From contig NC_087075.1 in the NCBI RefSeq assembly GCF_026151205.1, positions 11,144,303 through 11,208,302 of the forward strand: 64,000 nt of DNA. Direction: 5' to 3'. Position 1 is the stretch's first letter; each line of letters starts with the position of its first letter. The position numbers and the translations under genes are program-made. The notes beneath the pieces are model-generated. The model was not told the origin of the DNA and made no database searches. It saw only the letters and a list, made by a program, of their open reading frames with translations. Source of the stretch: Bolinopsis microptera (lineage: Eukaryota; Ctenophora; Tentaculata; Lobata; Bolinopsidae). Positions 36,501 through 46,037 of the stretch are shown in pieces.

Positions 36501-37173
36501 AAGGCTTTAGTAGAGAAATATTCAAAAAAATACATGACTCCAACATTGAACTATCACGTTCACTGGATCTCATAAAAACAGTTGTAGATTTCTGTAATCT
36601 ATAAATGATACAGGAGTTAGGTTGTGTACAATAACTAACTAACTACTGACTAATTAACTAATTACTGACTAACCCTTGCGGAGATAGTTCTCTGTGTTTC
36701 CTCATCTGGTGCGGAATACTTGTCCATCACCTCTTCATACCTGGTAAACATAAGGTGTTAGTGTGATGTTAGTATGATGTTAGTGTGATGTTAATGTGAT
36801 GTTAGTGTGATGTTAGTGTGATGTTGGTATGATGTTAGTGTGATGTTAGTGTGATGTTAGTGTGATGTTAGTGTGATGTGATAGATCAGTATAAGTGAGA
36901 AGTTTGGTCAGATTAGGGTTGATCCAGTGATCCGGTGATCGAACAATAGCTTAGCCCATACCTTTTTGGTATCTATTGAAATTTAAAATGGGGGAACTTA
37001 AGTTTCATGGAGATTATCTCCAGAAAGAGCCTAGAAATAACAACAAACCTAGCGATAGCATCTTTACACTTAGTAGTAGACTTGTTGAACTCGTCTACTT
37101 TTTCTCTGAATTCCTGGTAATTCCTACTTATCTCAGCATATAGTTCGTCAGGTGATAGTTGTATTTCCTCCAT
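33514..37173 (-). CDS. TMEM120: Multi-pass membrane protein TMEM120
   Basis: TMEM120 proteins (A and B in vertebrates) are ER/nuclear-envelope membrane proteins with an ELOVL-like six-helix fold that bind coenzyme A; a role in fat metabolism and a debated role in mechanosensing are reported. Seven exons, 37173-37049, 36740-36674, 36398-36286, 36051-35901, 35722-35546, 35346-35144 and 33697-33514, join in phase to 339 codons (human 343). N-terminal coiled coil: ISRNYQEFREKVDEFNKS. Conserved blocks: YYLPKQNNLLLTLFVGDFNV, YEKFKLFYIIGQLVFS, ESILIANGSRIRTWWQVQHY, MSGCQVLQFYYQ, and LYKMRALGRATHMEV. The helices and the GSRI.TWW..HHY region match family length and order. TAG lies 5 nt before the ATG. 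Four introns or flanks hold tandem arrays, and the last intron carries a 1.1-kb element. Which vertebrate paralogue is closer is not decided. Confidence 0.93.
33704..33803. repeat. 17-bp CACGTG array at the last TMEM120 3' splice site
   Basis: Five to six units; gene-sense CGCTAACACCACGTGAC, running to within a few bases of the acceptor (CCCCTCAG). Same unit as in SYMPK at 7192-7268. Confidence 0.92.
33838..34932. mobile_element. 1.1-kb element with GGGGTGTCACGTCCG inverted ends and GGACAT repeats
   Basis: Ends are inverted copies: poly-G then GGTGTCACGTCCGTCTATG on the left, its complement then poly-C on the right, followed inside by CCTTTTTGGATTCTATGAGA on both ends. Subterminal tandem repeats of CGGACATTGG type lie near 33945-34060 and, inverted, TATGTCCGCC type near 34750-34860. 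ACTATT flanks both ends (33832-33837 and 34933-34938), a candidate 6-bp target duplication. An open frame at 34154-34534 (+, 126 aa, no recognised domain) lies inside. It sits in the last TMEM120 intron. Superfamily unknown. Confidence 0.75.
35058..35142. repeat. CACGTG array at a TMEM120 5' splice site
   Basis: Four degenerate ~20-bp units (ACACGTGATATGACGTCACT), which end right at the donor of the exon finishing at 35144; the donor GTTAGTGACGTCAC overlaps a unit. Confidence 0.8.
36062..36112. repeat. CACGTG/TGACGTCA pair at a TMEM120 3' splice site
   Basis: Two to three units (TGACGTCATGTCACGTGGTA) starting about 10 bp from the acceptor of the exon at 36051. Confidence 0.7.
36762..36882. 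repeat. 11-bp tandem repeat at a TMEM120 3' splice site
   Basis: About eleven copies of GTGATGTTAGT; in gene sense ACTAACATCAC, each carrying a CTAAC branch-point word. It begins about 20 bp from the acceptor at 36741. Confidence 0.92.
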
Positions 37174-37495
37174 TCTTTCTATGTTTAGTATGTGGTGGTC
37201 ACATATGCGGAATGGTACTTGAATATTTGTAGTTCAAACTAATTGTTTTTCACGGTTCAAAAATATCTAAATCAAGCGCCTAACGTTTTATATTAATGAA
37301 TGGTCATATCATACGAAAATTATGAAATATATCAGCTATAAATTCAAAACAACATCAAAATCACATCAAAGATAAATTATTAATACCAATGAATCACTGT
37401 ATCAATAAATCTAAGAACTCAATTTACCCAAACCTTAAAATTTCTCTAAACCCCGATTAACATTCAAAATAATAATATCGTCACGAAACAAATAA
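37174..37495. other. TMEM120-EEFSEC spacer
   Basis: 322 bp, AT-rich, no gene seen; EEFSEC stop and TMEM120 start face the same direction. Confidence 0.5.
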
Positions 37496-39076
37496 TCATT
37501 GCAACATTTGCTTTTTCTTATCAAAAGTATACCGCTTAAACTTCAAATTAATCATTACCTTCTCAGGTACAACTCCAACTTCAACATTGTCTTTACCCTT
37601 CTTCTTTTTAGAAGCAAGCAAGAGTTTTGTTTTTTCCGACAACCCATCCTGTACGTAAACCTTAAACTTGCCACTCTGCCCAAAACTCCCCTCAATCTTA
37701 CCCAACTCCCCTGTGGACAGGTTCACTGCCAGATGGGAAAACAGATCAATATCAGTTTCCTTCTTGAACAGATCTTTTCCAATAACAGTATACTCATCAT
37801 TCATCCGCTCCACCTGCCCTTCCCTCTCCTTATACTTGAATATCCTCAGATCTGACAGCTGATTGTCTGAGTAGTCTTGTGAGGTGTAGATGTGACGAAG
37901 TCTTCCATAGAAGGCTAGTCTACATGCGGGTGTGTTAATGTCCATGTCAAGTCGGGAGATGATGACCATACTGTCTTCAACACAGAGCACAGGATGCTCA
38001 AATTGTAGAAGTGCAAATCCACGATCCCCCTCCGAGTACGTATCTTGGTAAAGATAGTTATGGTTCATGTTGAAGGGTGCTTCTGAAGAACCCTCTTCTG
38101 TTTTAAAGAATGTGATTTTAGCAAGGACAGTTTCATGGCCAATACTGACATGGTACTTCATCTTGGTAGTGATACTGCCCTTGTAATAAGCCACCTTATT
38201 GATATCAATAATCACAGCGTACACAGTCTTTACCACACTCCCAGTGTAAACCAGACCACGTTCTATTAGTTTCGGATCAAACTGTGCAACACAGATCCCA
38301 GCTCGGTCTCCCTGATATAACTTATCTACTGATTTCCTGAACACTTGGATTGATTTTATTTTCTTTTCCAGTTTTGTGTTGGATATTTTAACTGTGTCGT
38401 TTAGACCGATGCAGCCTGATAAACAGGTACCCGTTAAAACTGTTCCTTGACCTTTTACCCCGAAACAATGATCCACAGAAAACACGAAATCTCCACTGAA
38501 GTCTCTAGGTCCTATGACAACACTGTTTGATATGATGCTGATCAGGTTTTCTACTCCCTCCTTTTCTGCTGCAGAGCAGGAAATGATTTCAGCATTTTTA
38601 AACTTAGTTTTTGAAAGGGTCATGGAAATTTTCTTTCGAACCTTTGCTATTTTATCCGCTCGTTTGTCCTCAGGAATCAAATCAGTTTTATTGAGCACCA
38701 CCAGCAACTTATCACAAGTCAGCTCCCCTATTATTAGACACTCGGCAGTCTGGGTCTGAATACCCTTTATTATGTCCACTACAAGTATCATCAAGTCGAT
38801 GATGTGCGCGCCCCCGATCACCGTCTTCAGAAGAGACGCATGTCCAGGACAATCAACCAGAGTAATCAACAGGTTCTCGTGATCAGTACCCAGATGAGAT
38901 GGGTATGGGATGGTGAAAGATGAAAAACCAAGATCCAGTGTAATCCCTCGTTCCTTGCTTTGAGGGTTTTTATCAAAACAAGCAGTGGATGCTGTGTGAC
39001 TGAGCGCTTTAGCGAGGGTGGTTTTACCACTGTCCACATGACCGAGGATCCCGATGTTAAAGTTAGGGGTGAACAT
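37496..39076 (-). CDS. EEFSEC: Selenocysteine-specific elongation factor (EEFSEC/SelB)
   Basis: This GTPase delivers Sec-tRNA to UGA codons with a SECIS element. The gene is a single exon of 526 codons (human about 596). The GTPase motifs are complete: GHVDSGKT (residues 12-19, G1), RGIT (G2), DCPGH (75-79, G3), NKTD (129-132, G4) and SCSA (about 167, G5). Domains II and III follow (GTVLTGTCLSGCIGLNDTVK; RAGICVAQFDPKLIERGLVY). The C-terminal domain IV is shorter than in vertebrates and ends with a basic stretch. SelB rather than EF-Tu or eIF2-gamma is supported by the domain-II and C-terminal segments. CTTACCAG lies 9 nt before the ATG. Its presence implies selenoprotein synthesis in this organism. 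Confidence 0.95.
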   Translation of the reverse strand: MFTPNFNIGILGHVDSGKTTLAKALSHTASTACFDKNPQSKERGITLDLGFSSFTIPYPSHLGTDHENLLITLVDCPGHASLLKTVIGGAHIIDLMILVVDIIKGIQTQTAECLIIGELTCDKLLVVLNKTDLIPEDKRADKIAKVRKKISMTLSKTKFKNAEIISCSAAEKEGVENLISIISNSVVIGPRDFSGDFVFSVDHCFGVKGQGTVLTGTCLSGCIGLNDTVKISNTKLEKKIKSIQVFRKSVDKLYQGDRAGICVAQFDPKLIERGLVYTGSVVKTVYAVIIDINKVAYYKGSITTKMKYHVSIGHETVLAKITFFKTEEGSSEAPFNMNHNYLYQDTYSEGDRGFALLQFEHPVLCVEDSMVIISRLDMDINTPACRLAFYGRLRHIYTSQDYSDNQLSDLRIFKYKEREGQVERMNDEYTVIGKDLFKKETDIDLFSHLAVNLSTGELGKIEGSFGQSGKFKVYVQDGLSEKTKLLLASKKKKGKDNVEVGVVPEKVMINLKFKRYTFDKKKQMLQ

Positions 39077-39530
39077 TGTGATGATCTGGTAAGTAATTTA
39101 TTAATTGATTAAGTGATTAATTAATAAATAAGAATGCTAACTGAGTTGATAGAGACTGGCATCGAAGTATAAGCCTACTGTATAACTACAATAGCTCAGC
39201 TAGGTAAGATGAGATAAGGTCGTACAAAACAACGGACATGAATTATGTATGGTTATGTTATGTTGACATATGCTTAATGCTAGCTAAAAGTTAGTATAAC
39301 ACTATATGTGTGGGAAGAAATTCATTTTTACGATAATTGAGCTGTATAAAGCTAGATTTCATTTAAATTTGTTAAAGCAAGAAGTAAAGAAAATCAAAGT
39401 AAAATCTTGGTAATATGATAATAATGTAAGATTACAATGAATTCGTTACAATGGTACACAATTGTCATTTTCAACACATCAAAAGTTTAAATATATTCAA
39501 AGTGTTATACTCAAAAAACACGTTGTATAA

Positions 39531-39700
39531 GGGATCATTCAGATATTACGTAATCAGCCGAGGGGGGAAGGGGTTTCCAAATGATTACGCTAGTGTAATT
39601 TTGACACAATAGCTCTATGTGTAAACATGATTACGGAGGGGGGAGCTGGAGGGGGTTAAAAATTGGCCAAAAAGTGATTACGTAATATGTGAACGACCCC
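39531..39700. mobile_element. 170-bp MITE with TAA target duplication
   Basis: Inverted ends GGGATCATTCAGATATTACG and GGGGTCGTTCACATATTACG (complement at the right), each followed by TAATC; flanking TAA on both sides (39528-39530, 39701-39703) fits a Harbinger-type insertion. It lies upstream of EEFSEC. No coding capacity. Confidence 0.8.
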
Positions 39701-40391
39701 TAATTGAAAAGAGGTGTTAACTTCGTGTTCTTTAACCAGAACTTGTAACATTGAAAACTATAATTTAAAATTTCACACAAGTATCATTTTTAAGAGCTAA
39801 GATTCATTTATATTTAAAGTACACCGGATTTGTTCAACTCTTGAGTATTATATTATTTAAGTGATCTGACCCACAGACCAAAATAACATCTCTTTTCATT
39901 AAATTAAACAGTCCAAACCAAAAATAAACGTAGAAGTTTGTAAGCTTAAAACTTAAATATTCGCGCTATAAATTTATATGCTGTGTATAAATGCATACAA
40001 GAAATTTCGAACTCACATCATAATCATAATCAAGCTCTGAGTTCGTAAAAAAGAGGCAAATCTGTCCAGAAATTGTTGTATTTGACCCATTAAAAATTGT
40101 TAATTTGTTCGTTGACACAAATTGGTTAGCCACACACTTGAGCGCACACATCATACGCACAAGTGCGCACACGAGCAAGTGTGCACACAAACGTGGGTTA
40201 CACTCTTGAAGGAAGCCCGGGTAGTTTGGTTCTAAATGTACAAATAAATAACCAAATACTCAACAGTATACGTTGGTAGTTTGCTCCACTCTCAAGGTTT
40301 CACTCCTGAAACAATTCATTGGTTAATTAATAATTCCTCAATTAATTAATTACATGCTGATGGATGTGATTATATTAACTATATAGGGCCC
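39701..40391. other. Possible 3' part of ILRUN or intergenic
   Basis: No exon recognised. The C-terminal exon of ILRUN should lie here if the donor after 40562 is used, but I could not find a convincing candidate. Confidence 0.4.
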
Positions 40392-40556
40392 TATATAACA
40401 ACTACAGAACAACTACAGAACAACTGCAGAACAATTACAGAACAATTGCAGAACAACTACATAACAAGTACAGAACAACTGCAGAACAACTACAGAACAA
40501 CTGCAGAACAACTGCAGAACAACTACAGAACAACTACGGAACTGTGTCTAGAAGTA
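40392..40556. repeat. 11-bp tandem repeat at an ILRUN exon edge
   Basis: About fourteen copies of ACAGAACAACT with A/G variants. It ends a few bases from the 5' splice site of the ILRUN exon finishing at 40562. Confidence 0.9.
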
Positions 40557-40561
40557 CTAAC

Positions 40562-42077
40562 CATGCCCATGTTGAAGGGATTAGAAAAGTTGGAATCTGC
40601 GGAATTGTTGTGGAAATCAAATGAGGAGGAATTAAGTTGTTGTGTTACTCCCAGGACACCGCCAGTATCTACACATATTATCACCCATATTGCATCTGAG
40701 ATAGGTGATTAAGTTTCAGAACTACTTCAATGTGTATTGAATAACGTTCTGTTTATTTTTTAAAACAATCATATTTGAAAATATTATTCTAATTTGAATT
40801 GGGTGTACTACAACTGCCTTGAAGACTGAAGCACTATACAATATATTTAATGAATAAGAAGTTAGAAGATGTCTGACCTCCGAAGAAGTTGCCTCCAGGG
40901 TTGCACATTCTCCACTTTCCCTGGAACATTCCTGTATCTGGGGGTGAGCACATCTCTACACTTATATCAACTTCAGCGTTAGGAGACACTGGTCCTACAG
41001 ATACCTGTTGGGAAAAGACTAGGTAAAATGTACTAAATGTACAGTGCATAGTGGCTGGAATGAGAATTTCTGTAAAGAAATGTTACCACCATAACACAAG
41101 ATACGGCCCCAACGTTAATGTGGCTCTTGCTATGTGTTGGTTCAGCCGAATTAATTATTATGTAATCAAGTTTATTTTTCTCTTTCAGTTAGTTGTCATC
41201 CGGCCAAACATTAAGCAACTTATATTGCAGTACCATTTATCGATTAGTTTATCAAAATATGTCATTGTAATTTTGCATGGCTGAAATGTAACGCTTGATT
41301 TATATATATAATAATTAATTGAATTTTCAAATTAAAAAAAATACCTCCCCAGCACAAGGATTTCAAACCTGAGTGTAAGTAGAGAGTTGGTCACCATCAG
41401 TAAACCTTAGTGTGCATCCAGCAGGCCAAGTTTCGTTCCCTATGTTGCGGATTCTCCATGTCTTCGTGAACTTTGTGTTAGGTGGTATGCTTTCCCCTTC
41501 CCCAATTGTGATGTCCTGTCAGGAGTTTTGATGGTTTAGGTCAGTTGCCATTTTAATATCAAACTTAAATTAGAATCATATGGTTTATATAAACTTACAT
41601 GTTCCGTTGAAAATTGATTTTGAACTTTAAGCATGAGTGACAATTTGCTCATTAGGATTGAGTGCTTTGGGCACTCATTCATTAAAATTAAATAATGTAG
41701 TATGAGAATGTTGACTAAAACATTACCTGTATAAATCTCATGGCAAGAGGATTATTGCGGGGGTGATGAACATCCATCCAAGCTGACACCGCCTCTTGTA
41801 AATTCCAATTAGCCATATCAAGATAAAATTCACCCTCCGTGGCATTAGGTTGACTACCCAAAACCTGAATAAATGTTTCTTCAGAGTCTAGTCACTATAA
41901 TGTAGCACTTGATTTGGCAATATAGTACATCAAGTTCATAAAAACAGATAGATTCAGTGAAACAATATGCCAAGTGCTCACTCTGAGGAATTCATTTATT
42001 AAAACATCACGGTCTGTTGTGTTCATGGTTTTAAATGAGTTCATCAATTCACGATCTAAATCCACCTCCATGGTCAT
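40562..42077 (-). CDS. ILRUN: ILRUN (C6orf106) homologue, 3' end not resolved
   Basis: ILRUN has a UBA-like domain and an NBR1-like (FW) Ig domain and in mammals dampens IRF3 and NF-kB dependent transcription. Five exons, 42077-41982, 41864-41727, 41515-41369, 41004-40878 and 40695-40562, join in phase to 214 codons. UBA-like part: MTMEVDLDRELMNSFKTMNT, TTDRDVLINEFLR, and YLDMANWNLQEAVSAW. FW domain: EGESIPPNTKFTKTWRIRN, WPAGCTLRFTDGDQ, EMCSPPDTGMFQGKWRMC and AIWVIICVDTGGVLGVTQQL. The human protein is longer (298 aa); the last identified exon ends at GTTAGT, and any further exon lies below 40500. TAG lies 5 nt (or 1 nt) before the ATG. The first exon's other frames are shadows. Confidence 0.9.
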
Positions 42078-42544
42078 GCTACCTAATATAATAGTATTAA
42101 TATATCAATCAATTTTGATTATTAAAGTATCCCTGAAATATAAAGCATACCATTGCCTTGATGAGTTGAAAAATGATGTATCTTAAATTTTTGATCATTG
42201 GATAATTATGAAGTTGAAAGAAATTACAATTTTTAAAAAAATAAGACAGCGATCTTACTATAGAGTATAAAATAATTAATTTAACATTATAAATTAACAC
42301 AATTGAGACCTATCAACTAATTGAATGAACCATTCATGCTGTGATGGATAAATTAAAGGAACACAGCTTATCGTGTACTGTACTGTGCCAAATGAATTAT
42401 CAAGTTAAGTTAATTCTTTCTTCTACGTTTACCTCGATTCTTTGATGTTCTGAGGGTCAACCACTGAAGTAATCTTACAACTTGCAACATGAAAATTAGC
42501 ATGACAGTTTTACATCAATCAGATAAACTGCAACATTGATGAGT
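42078..42544. other. ILRUN-ENDOG spacer
   Basis: 467 bp, AT-rich, no gene recognised. Confidence 0.5.
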
Positions 42545-43528
42545 TCAGTTCGTTTCTATAAAGGCAGGATTTGAAACACCATTTATTCTGCAGTACTGGC
42601 TATCAGCGATGTAATCAAATATCATGAAACCAGCCCCTCTTTCAATAGCACTTTTTGGAACTAAATAAGAGGAAATGGCAATGTCATCTCTGATTTCTTC
42701 ATTTGGCATCACATATGATTCTAAAATGAAACCTCCTTTTTGAGTTCTTGCAACTATGACCTTGAAAAAGTGTGTTGGAACTGCAACATTGTTATCACCA
42801 ATTAATTTATACTTAACAAACTTTTCATTTCCTATAACTGTGGGAAGATATAATGGGCCAGTCAAAACATGTGCTGACGTGTGCTTTCTTGCTAGAGCCC
42901 TTGCTCGCTTTTCCAGCTCATTCCATTTAGACCTGTTCAAACCCTTCCCAATTTGGGGACAGATATTTGAGAGATAAAAGGTGTCATTCATTGCAAGTTG
43001 GGAATTTTTATGATTTGCAGCTGCAGCTAAGTGTCCCCTGTCAAATCCACTTCCTAAAAAATCACTATTGTAAGCTCGAAACATTGGGTGCACACTGCTG
43101 TCTGGGACGAACTTAGATGCTGATCGGCTAACTGATTTATTGAAGTTGATATTGTAATCCGTTAGATGTTCACAAACCCAAAGAGGTCCTTTGTGTACAT
43201 TGCTGTATGCTAGAACATGGTCATTCAACTGCTTAAGATTATCCATGGTTGGATATCCATACTTCATTATTTCATTTCTTCTCTTGATAGCACTTTGCTC
43301 AAGATCAAGATCAGCAACACTTTCGAAAGTCAGCGCTTTTGCTTTAGCAGTTATTGAAAGTCTCCCAACATTTGGCCATTTGTTAGCTGCTTCAAGTTCT
43401 TCAGGATAGTAAAACAAAGAGCTTATGTTCGATTTGAACTCCTGTAGTACACTTTTTGTGGATGGGCGTGTCAGACCAACTGCTGTGGCTGTTAAGCCTA
43501 CTGTTGCTGCAGCTACATATCTATACAT
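42545..43528 (-). CDS. ENDOG: Mitochondrial endonuclease G
   Basis: EndoG is a mitochondrial intermembrane-space beta-beta-alpha-metal nuclease, released in apoptosis and active in paternal mtDNA removal in worms. Single exon of 327 codons (human 297). A hydrophobic N-terminus with small residues (MYRYVAAATVGLTATAVGLT) fits a mitochondrial targeting/anchor segment. The catalytic motif DRGHLAAAANHK lies at residues 163-174, with His166 the general base; NDTFYLSNICPQ follows and supplies the metal-binding Asn region. The A-rich DRGH context distinguishes EndoG from EXOG (SRGH). TAG lies 25 nt before the ATG, the longest such distance in the window. Confidence 0.95.
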   Translation of the reverse strand: MYRYVAAATVGLTATAVGLTRPSTKSVLQEFKSNISSLFYYPEELEAANKWPNVGRLSITAKAKALTFESVADLDLEQSAIKRRNEIMKYGYPTMDNLKQLNDHVLAYSNVHKGPLWVCEHLTDYNINFNKSVSRSASKFVPDSSVHPMFRAYNSDFLGSGFDRGHLAAAANHKNSQLAMNDTFYLSNICPQIGKGLNRSKWNELEKRARALARKHTSAHVLTGPLYLPTVIGNEKFVKYKLIGDNNVAVPTHFFKVIVARTQKGGFILESYVMPNEEIRDDIAISSYLVPKSAIERGAGFMIFDYIADSQYCRINGVSNPAFIETN

Positions 43529-43965
43529 CCGGATGGCAGATTGTATGTCTCACCTAAAATATAACTAGCTAGAAAGTTCTAATTACATGATGATATAAAG
43601 AAGATTGGACTTGAGTTGAAAGTCAAATAAAATGAATACTTGCAAATATAGGTTTTTGCTGAAAATAATGACACGACAATAAAACCCATATTTCCACACA
43701 TCACTGGTCGGGGTAAATTAAAACAAAACAGTAAACTGATGAGTATGATAAATCGGGGTTGAGTTCCGGCCTGATCACACAAACGCTCTCTGCACAGTAG
43801 TGGTTTTCAATCATAGGTTATGGGTAACAAACGCACAAGAGAGGGGTATGTCTGATGTCAGGAAAGTAACAGGTCTGATAAGCTTGCTTGATATGACGAC
43901 AGGATCTCATTTAGAAACAACATTGTTATGAAGGATTGCATTAACTAACTTTCTCCCGAAGCTGC
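43529..43965. other. Intergenic DNA between ENDOG and LINE 1
   Basis: No gene seen; contains none of the recurrent repeats. Confidence 0.45.
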
Positions 43966-46037
43966 TTAAAGTAAAGTAAAGTAAAGTAAAGTAAAATTTA
44001 TGACATCACATCATCACACATGTCTACAAACTATCATCGCACTGTGTGAAAAAATATATAATACATATTTCCCCACCAACATTAATTAATTATTAAATAC
44101 AATATTTAAAAACAATTTCATCAAAAACATTATCCTATTTTAAAAACTTCCCAGTGGAATAAAGATTTATAAAACGCTTCTTTGCCACATAAAGGTTGGA
44201 ACCAAAGATAATTGTTATGTTTCTCTTTATTACTGACATAACTGGCTCCCTCAATTCTTACTAAAACTTCATTAGAAACATTCCAAAAAAAACAATCATT
44301 TGTAATACTTTTAGAAATCATATCTATCTTATATCCTTCTAATTTAATTTTAAAACCTAAAACTGTCACAGAGTTCTTGACGTCCGGAGGGAGTTTGTTC
44401 CAATATGGAATAACTCGCTCCGGGAGAAAAGACTTCTGGATATTCTTGACCTTTGTCACACTTTTACTACATCTATTGGATGAAACCAGATTAAGACCTG
44501 ATCTGCTTGGTCTGAACAAGTCTGAACCATAATCAGTCATAGCATTAATAACCTTAAAAGCTTCAATAAGGTCCCCACGTCTTCGCCGCTCTGCCAGCGT
44601 TGTCAAATTGAGGATTTCCAGTCTACGGCTGTAAGGAAGAGTACCCACCTCATCAATCAGACGGGTAAACCGCCTCTGGACGCTCTCCAGCTCCAAAACA
44701 GTCCCCCAACTTCCATGAGCCGCAGGTGGATTCCACAATTGGACACAATACTCAAGATGAGGTCTTATTAAAGCTTTATATATAGCAATCATAACAACCT
44801 TTTCTCTAATAACTAAATTCCTTACAATCCAACAAATCATACGATTTGCCTTAGCGATACATGCTTTGATCTGTTCGTTCCAAAGCAGGGAGCTATGGGT
44901 AATAACCCCCAAATCTTTTTCCTGTGCAGATACTTCAAGTTCTATACCATTTACCTTATAATTTAAATTAGGATTGTTGTTAAAATTAATGTGCACTACT
45001 TTGCACTTGGCAGGATTAAATTGTAAAAGCCAAATACTTTCCCAAACTTCTAATTCTTCGATATCTTCAGCAACGCTACCGTGGTTAGCTGCATTACCAA
45101 TTAATTTAAGATCATCAGCAAATAACTTTATCTTATTTTTTACAAGGTCAGGCAAATCATTAATATACAGAATGAATAGGAGAGGGCCTAGAACTGACCC
45201 CTGAGGAACAACAGATAAAACATGTTTAACCTCGGACCATTGTCCTTCTACAGAAACCCTCATAGTCCTGTCTGTCAGAAAATCTTTAATAACATCTAAA
45301 ACCTTTCCTTTGACACCAAAGCCTTCCAATTTAGACAGAAGTCTAAAGTAGGGGACTGTGTCGAATGCCTTACTAAAATCAAAGTATAGAAGATCAACCG
45401 GGGCACCTTCATCTAAAATGTCAAGAATGTCATCAAATGTCTCTAAAAGATTAGATAAACACGATTTACCCTTAACAAATCCATGCTGATGCTTCGTAAT
45501 TCGATGTTCTAGAAAATTTAATACATGTGCTCTCACCAACTTTTCATACACTTTGCACAAAATACACGTTAATGAAACTGGTCTATAATTTAAGGGGTCC
45601 GATTTAATACCCTTTTTAAACAATGCTACAACAGATGCAGATTTCCACACTGCAGGTAAAGATCCTGTATCTGAACACTTTTGAAATAATTTAGTTAATG
45701 CTTCAAAAAAATTGTTGTCATAAGCTAGCGATTTCAGCAACTTCGGATGAACACCATCCGGACCAGAACTCTTAAAAATGTTAAGCTTTAAAAGTTGCTT
45801 TTTTATATTTATATCAGAACTGCTGACTTCCATATCATCAATATCATCAATACTCTCATTGTCAGGTCTTAAATTCTCAGTTTTAGGGAGAGGGCCAGGT
45901 GGTTCACGCACAAAAACAGAGCTAAAGGCACTTGCGAGTACCTCAGCTGACTCAGTTGAACTATCTGTGCGTGTACCATCTCCTCTATCTAAAGAAACCA
46001 CACTTGATTTAATTTGACGTTTATTTCGTAAATAAGA

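Noticed and set aside
39966-40190. 74-codon minus-strand frame as the last ILRUN exon
   Set aside because: Its sequence does not resemble the ILRUN C-terminus and no acceptor gives the right phase.
44974-45204. Plus-strand open frames inside the LINEs (also 57776-58324, 45778-46017)
   Set aside because: Antisense shadows of the reverse-transcriptase frame.
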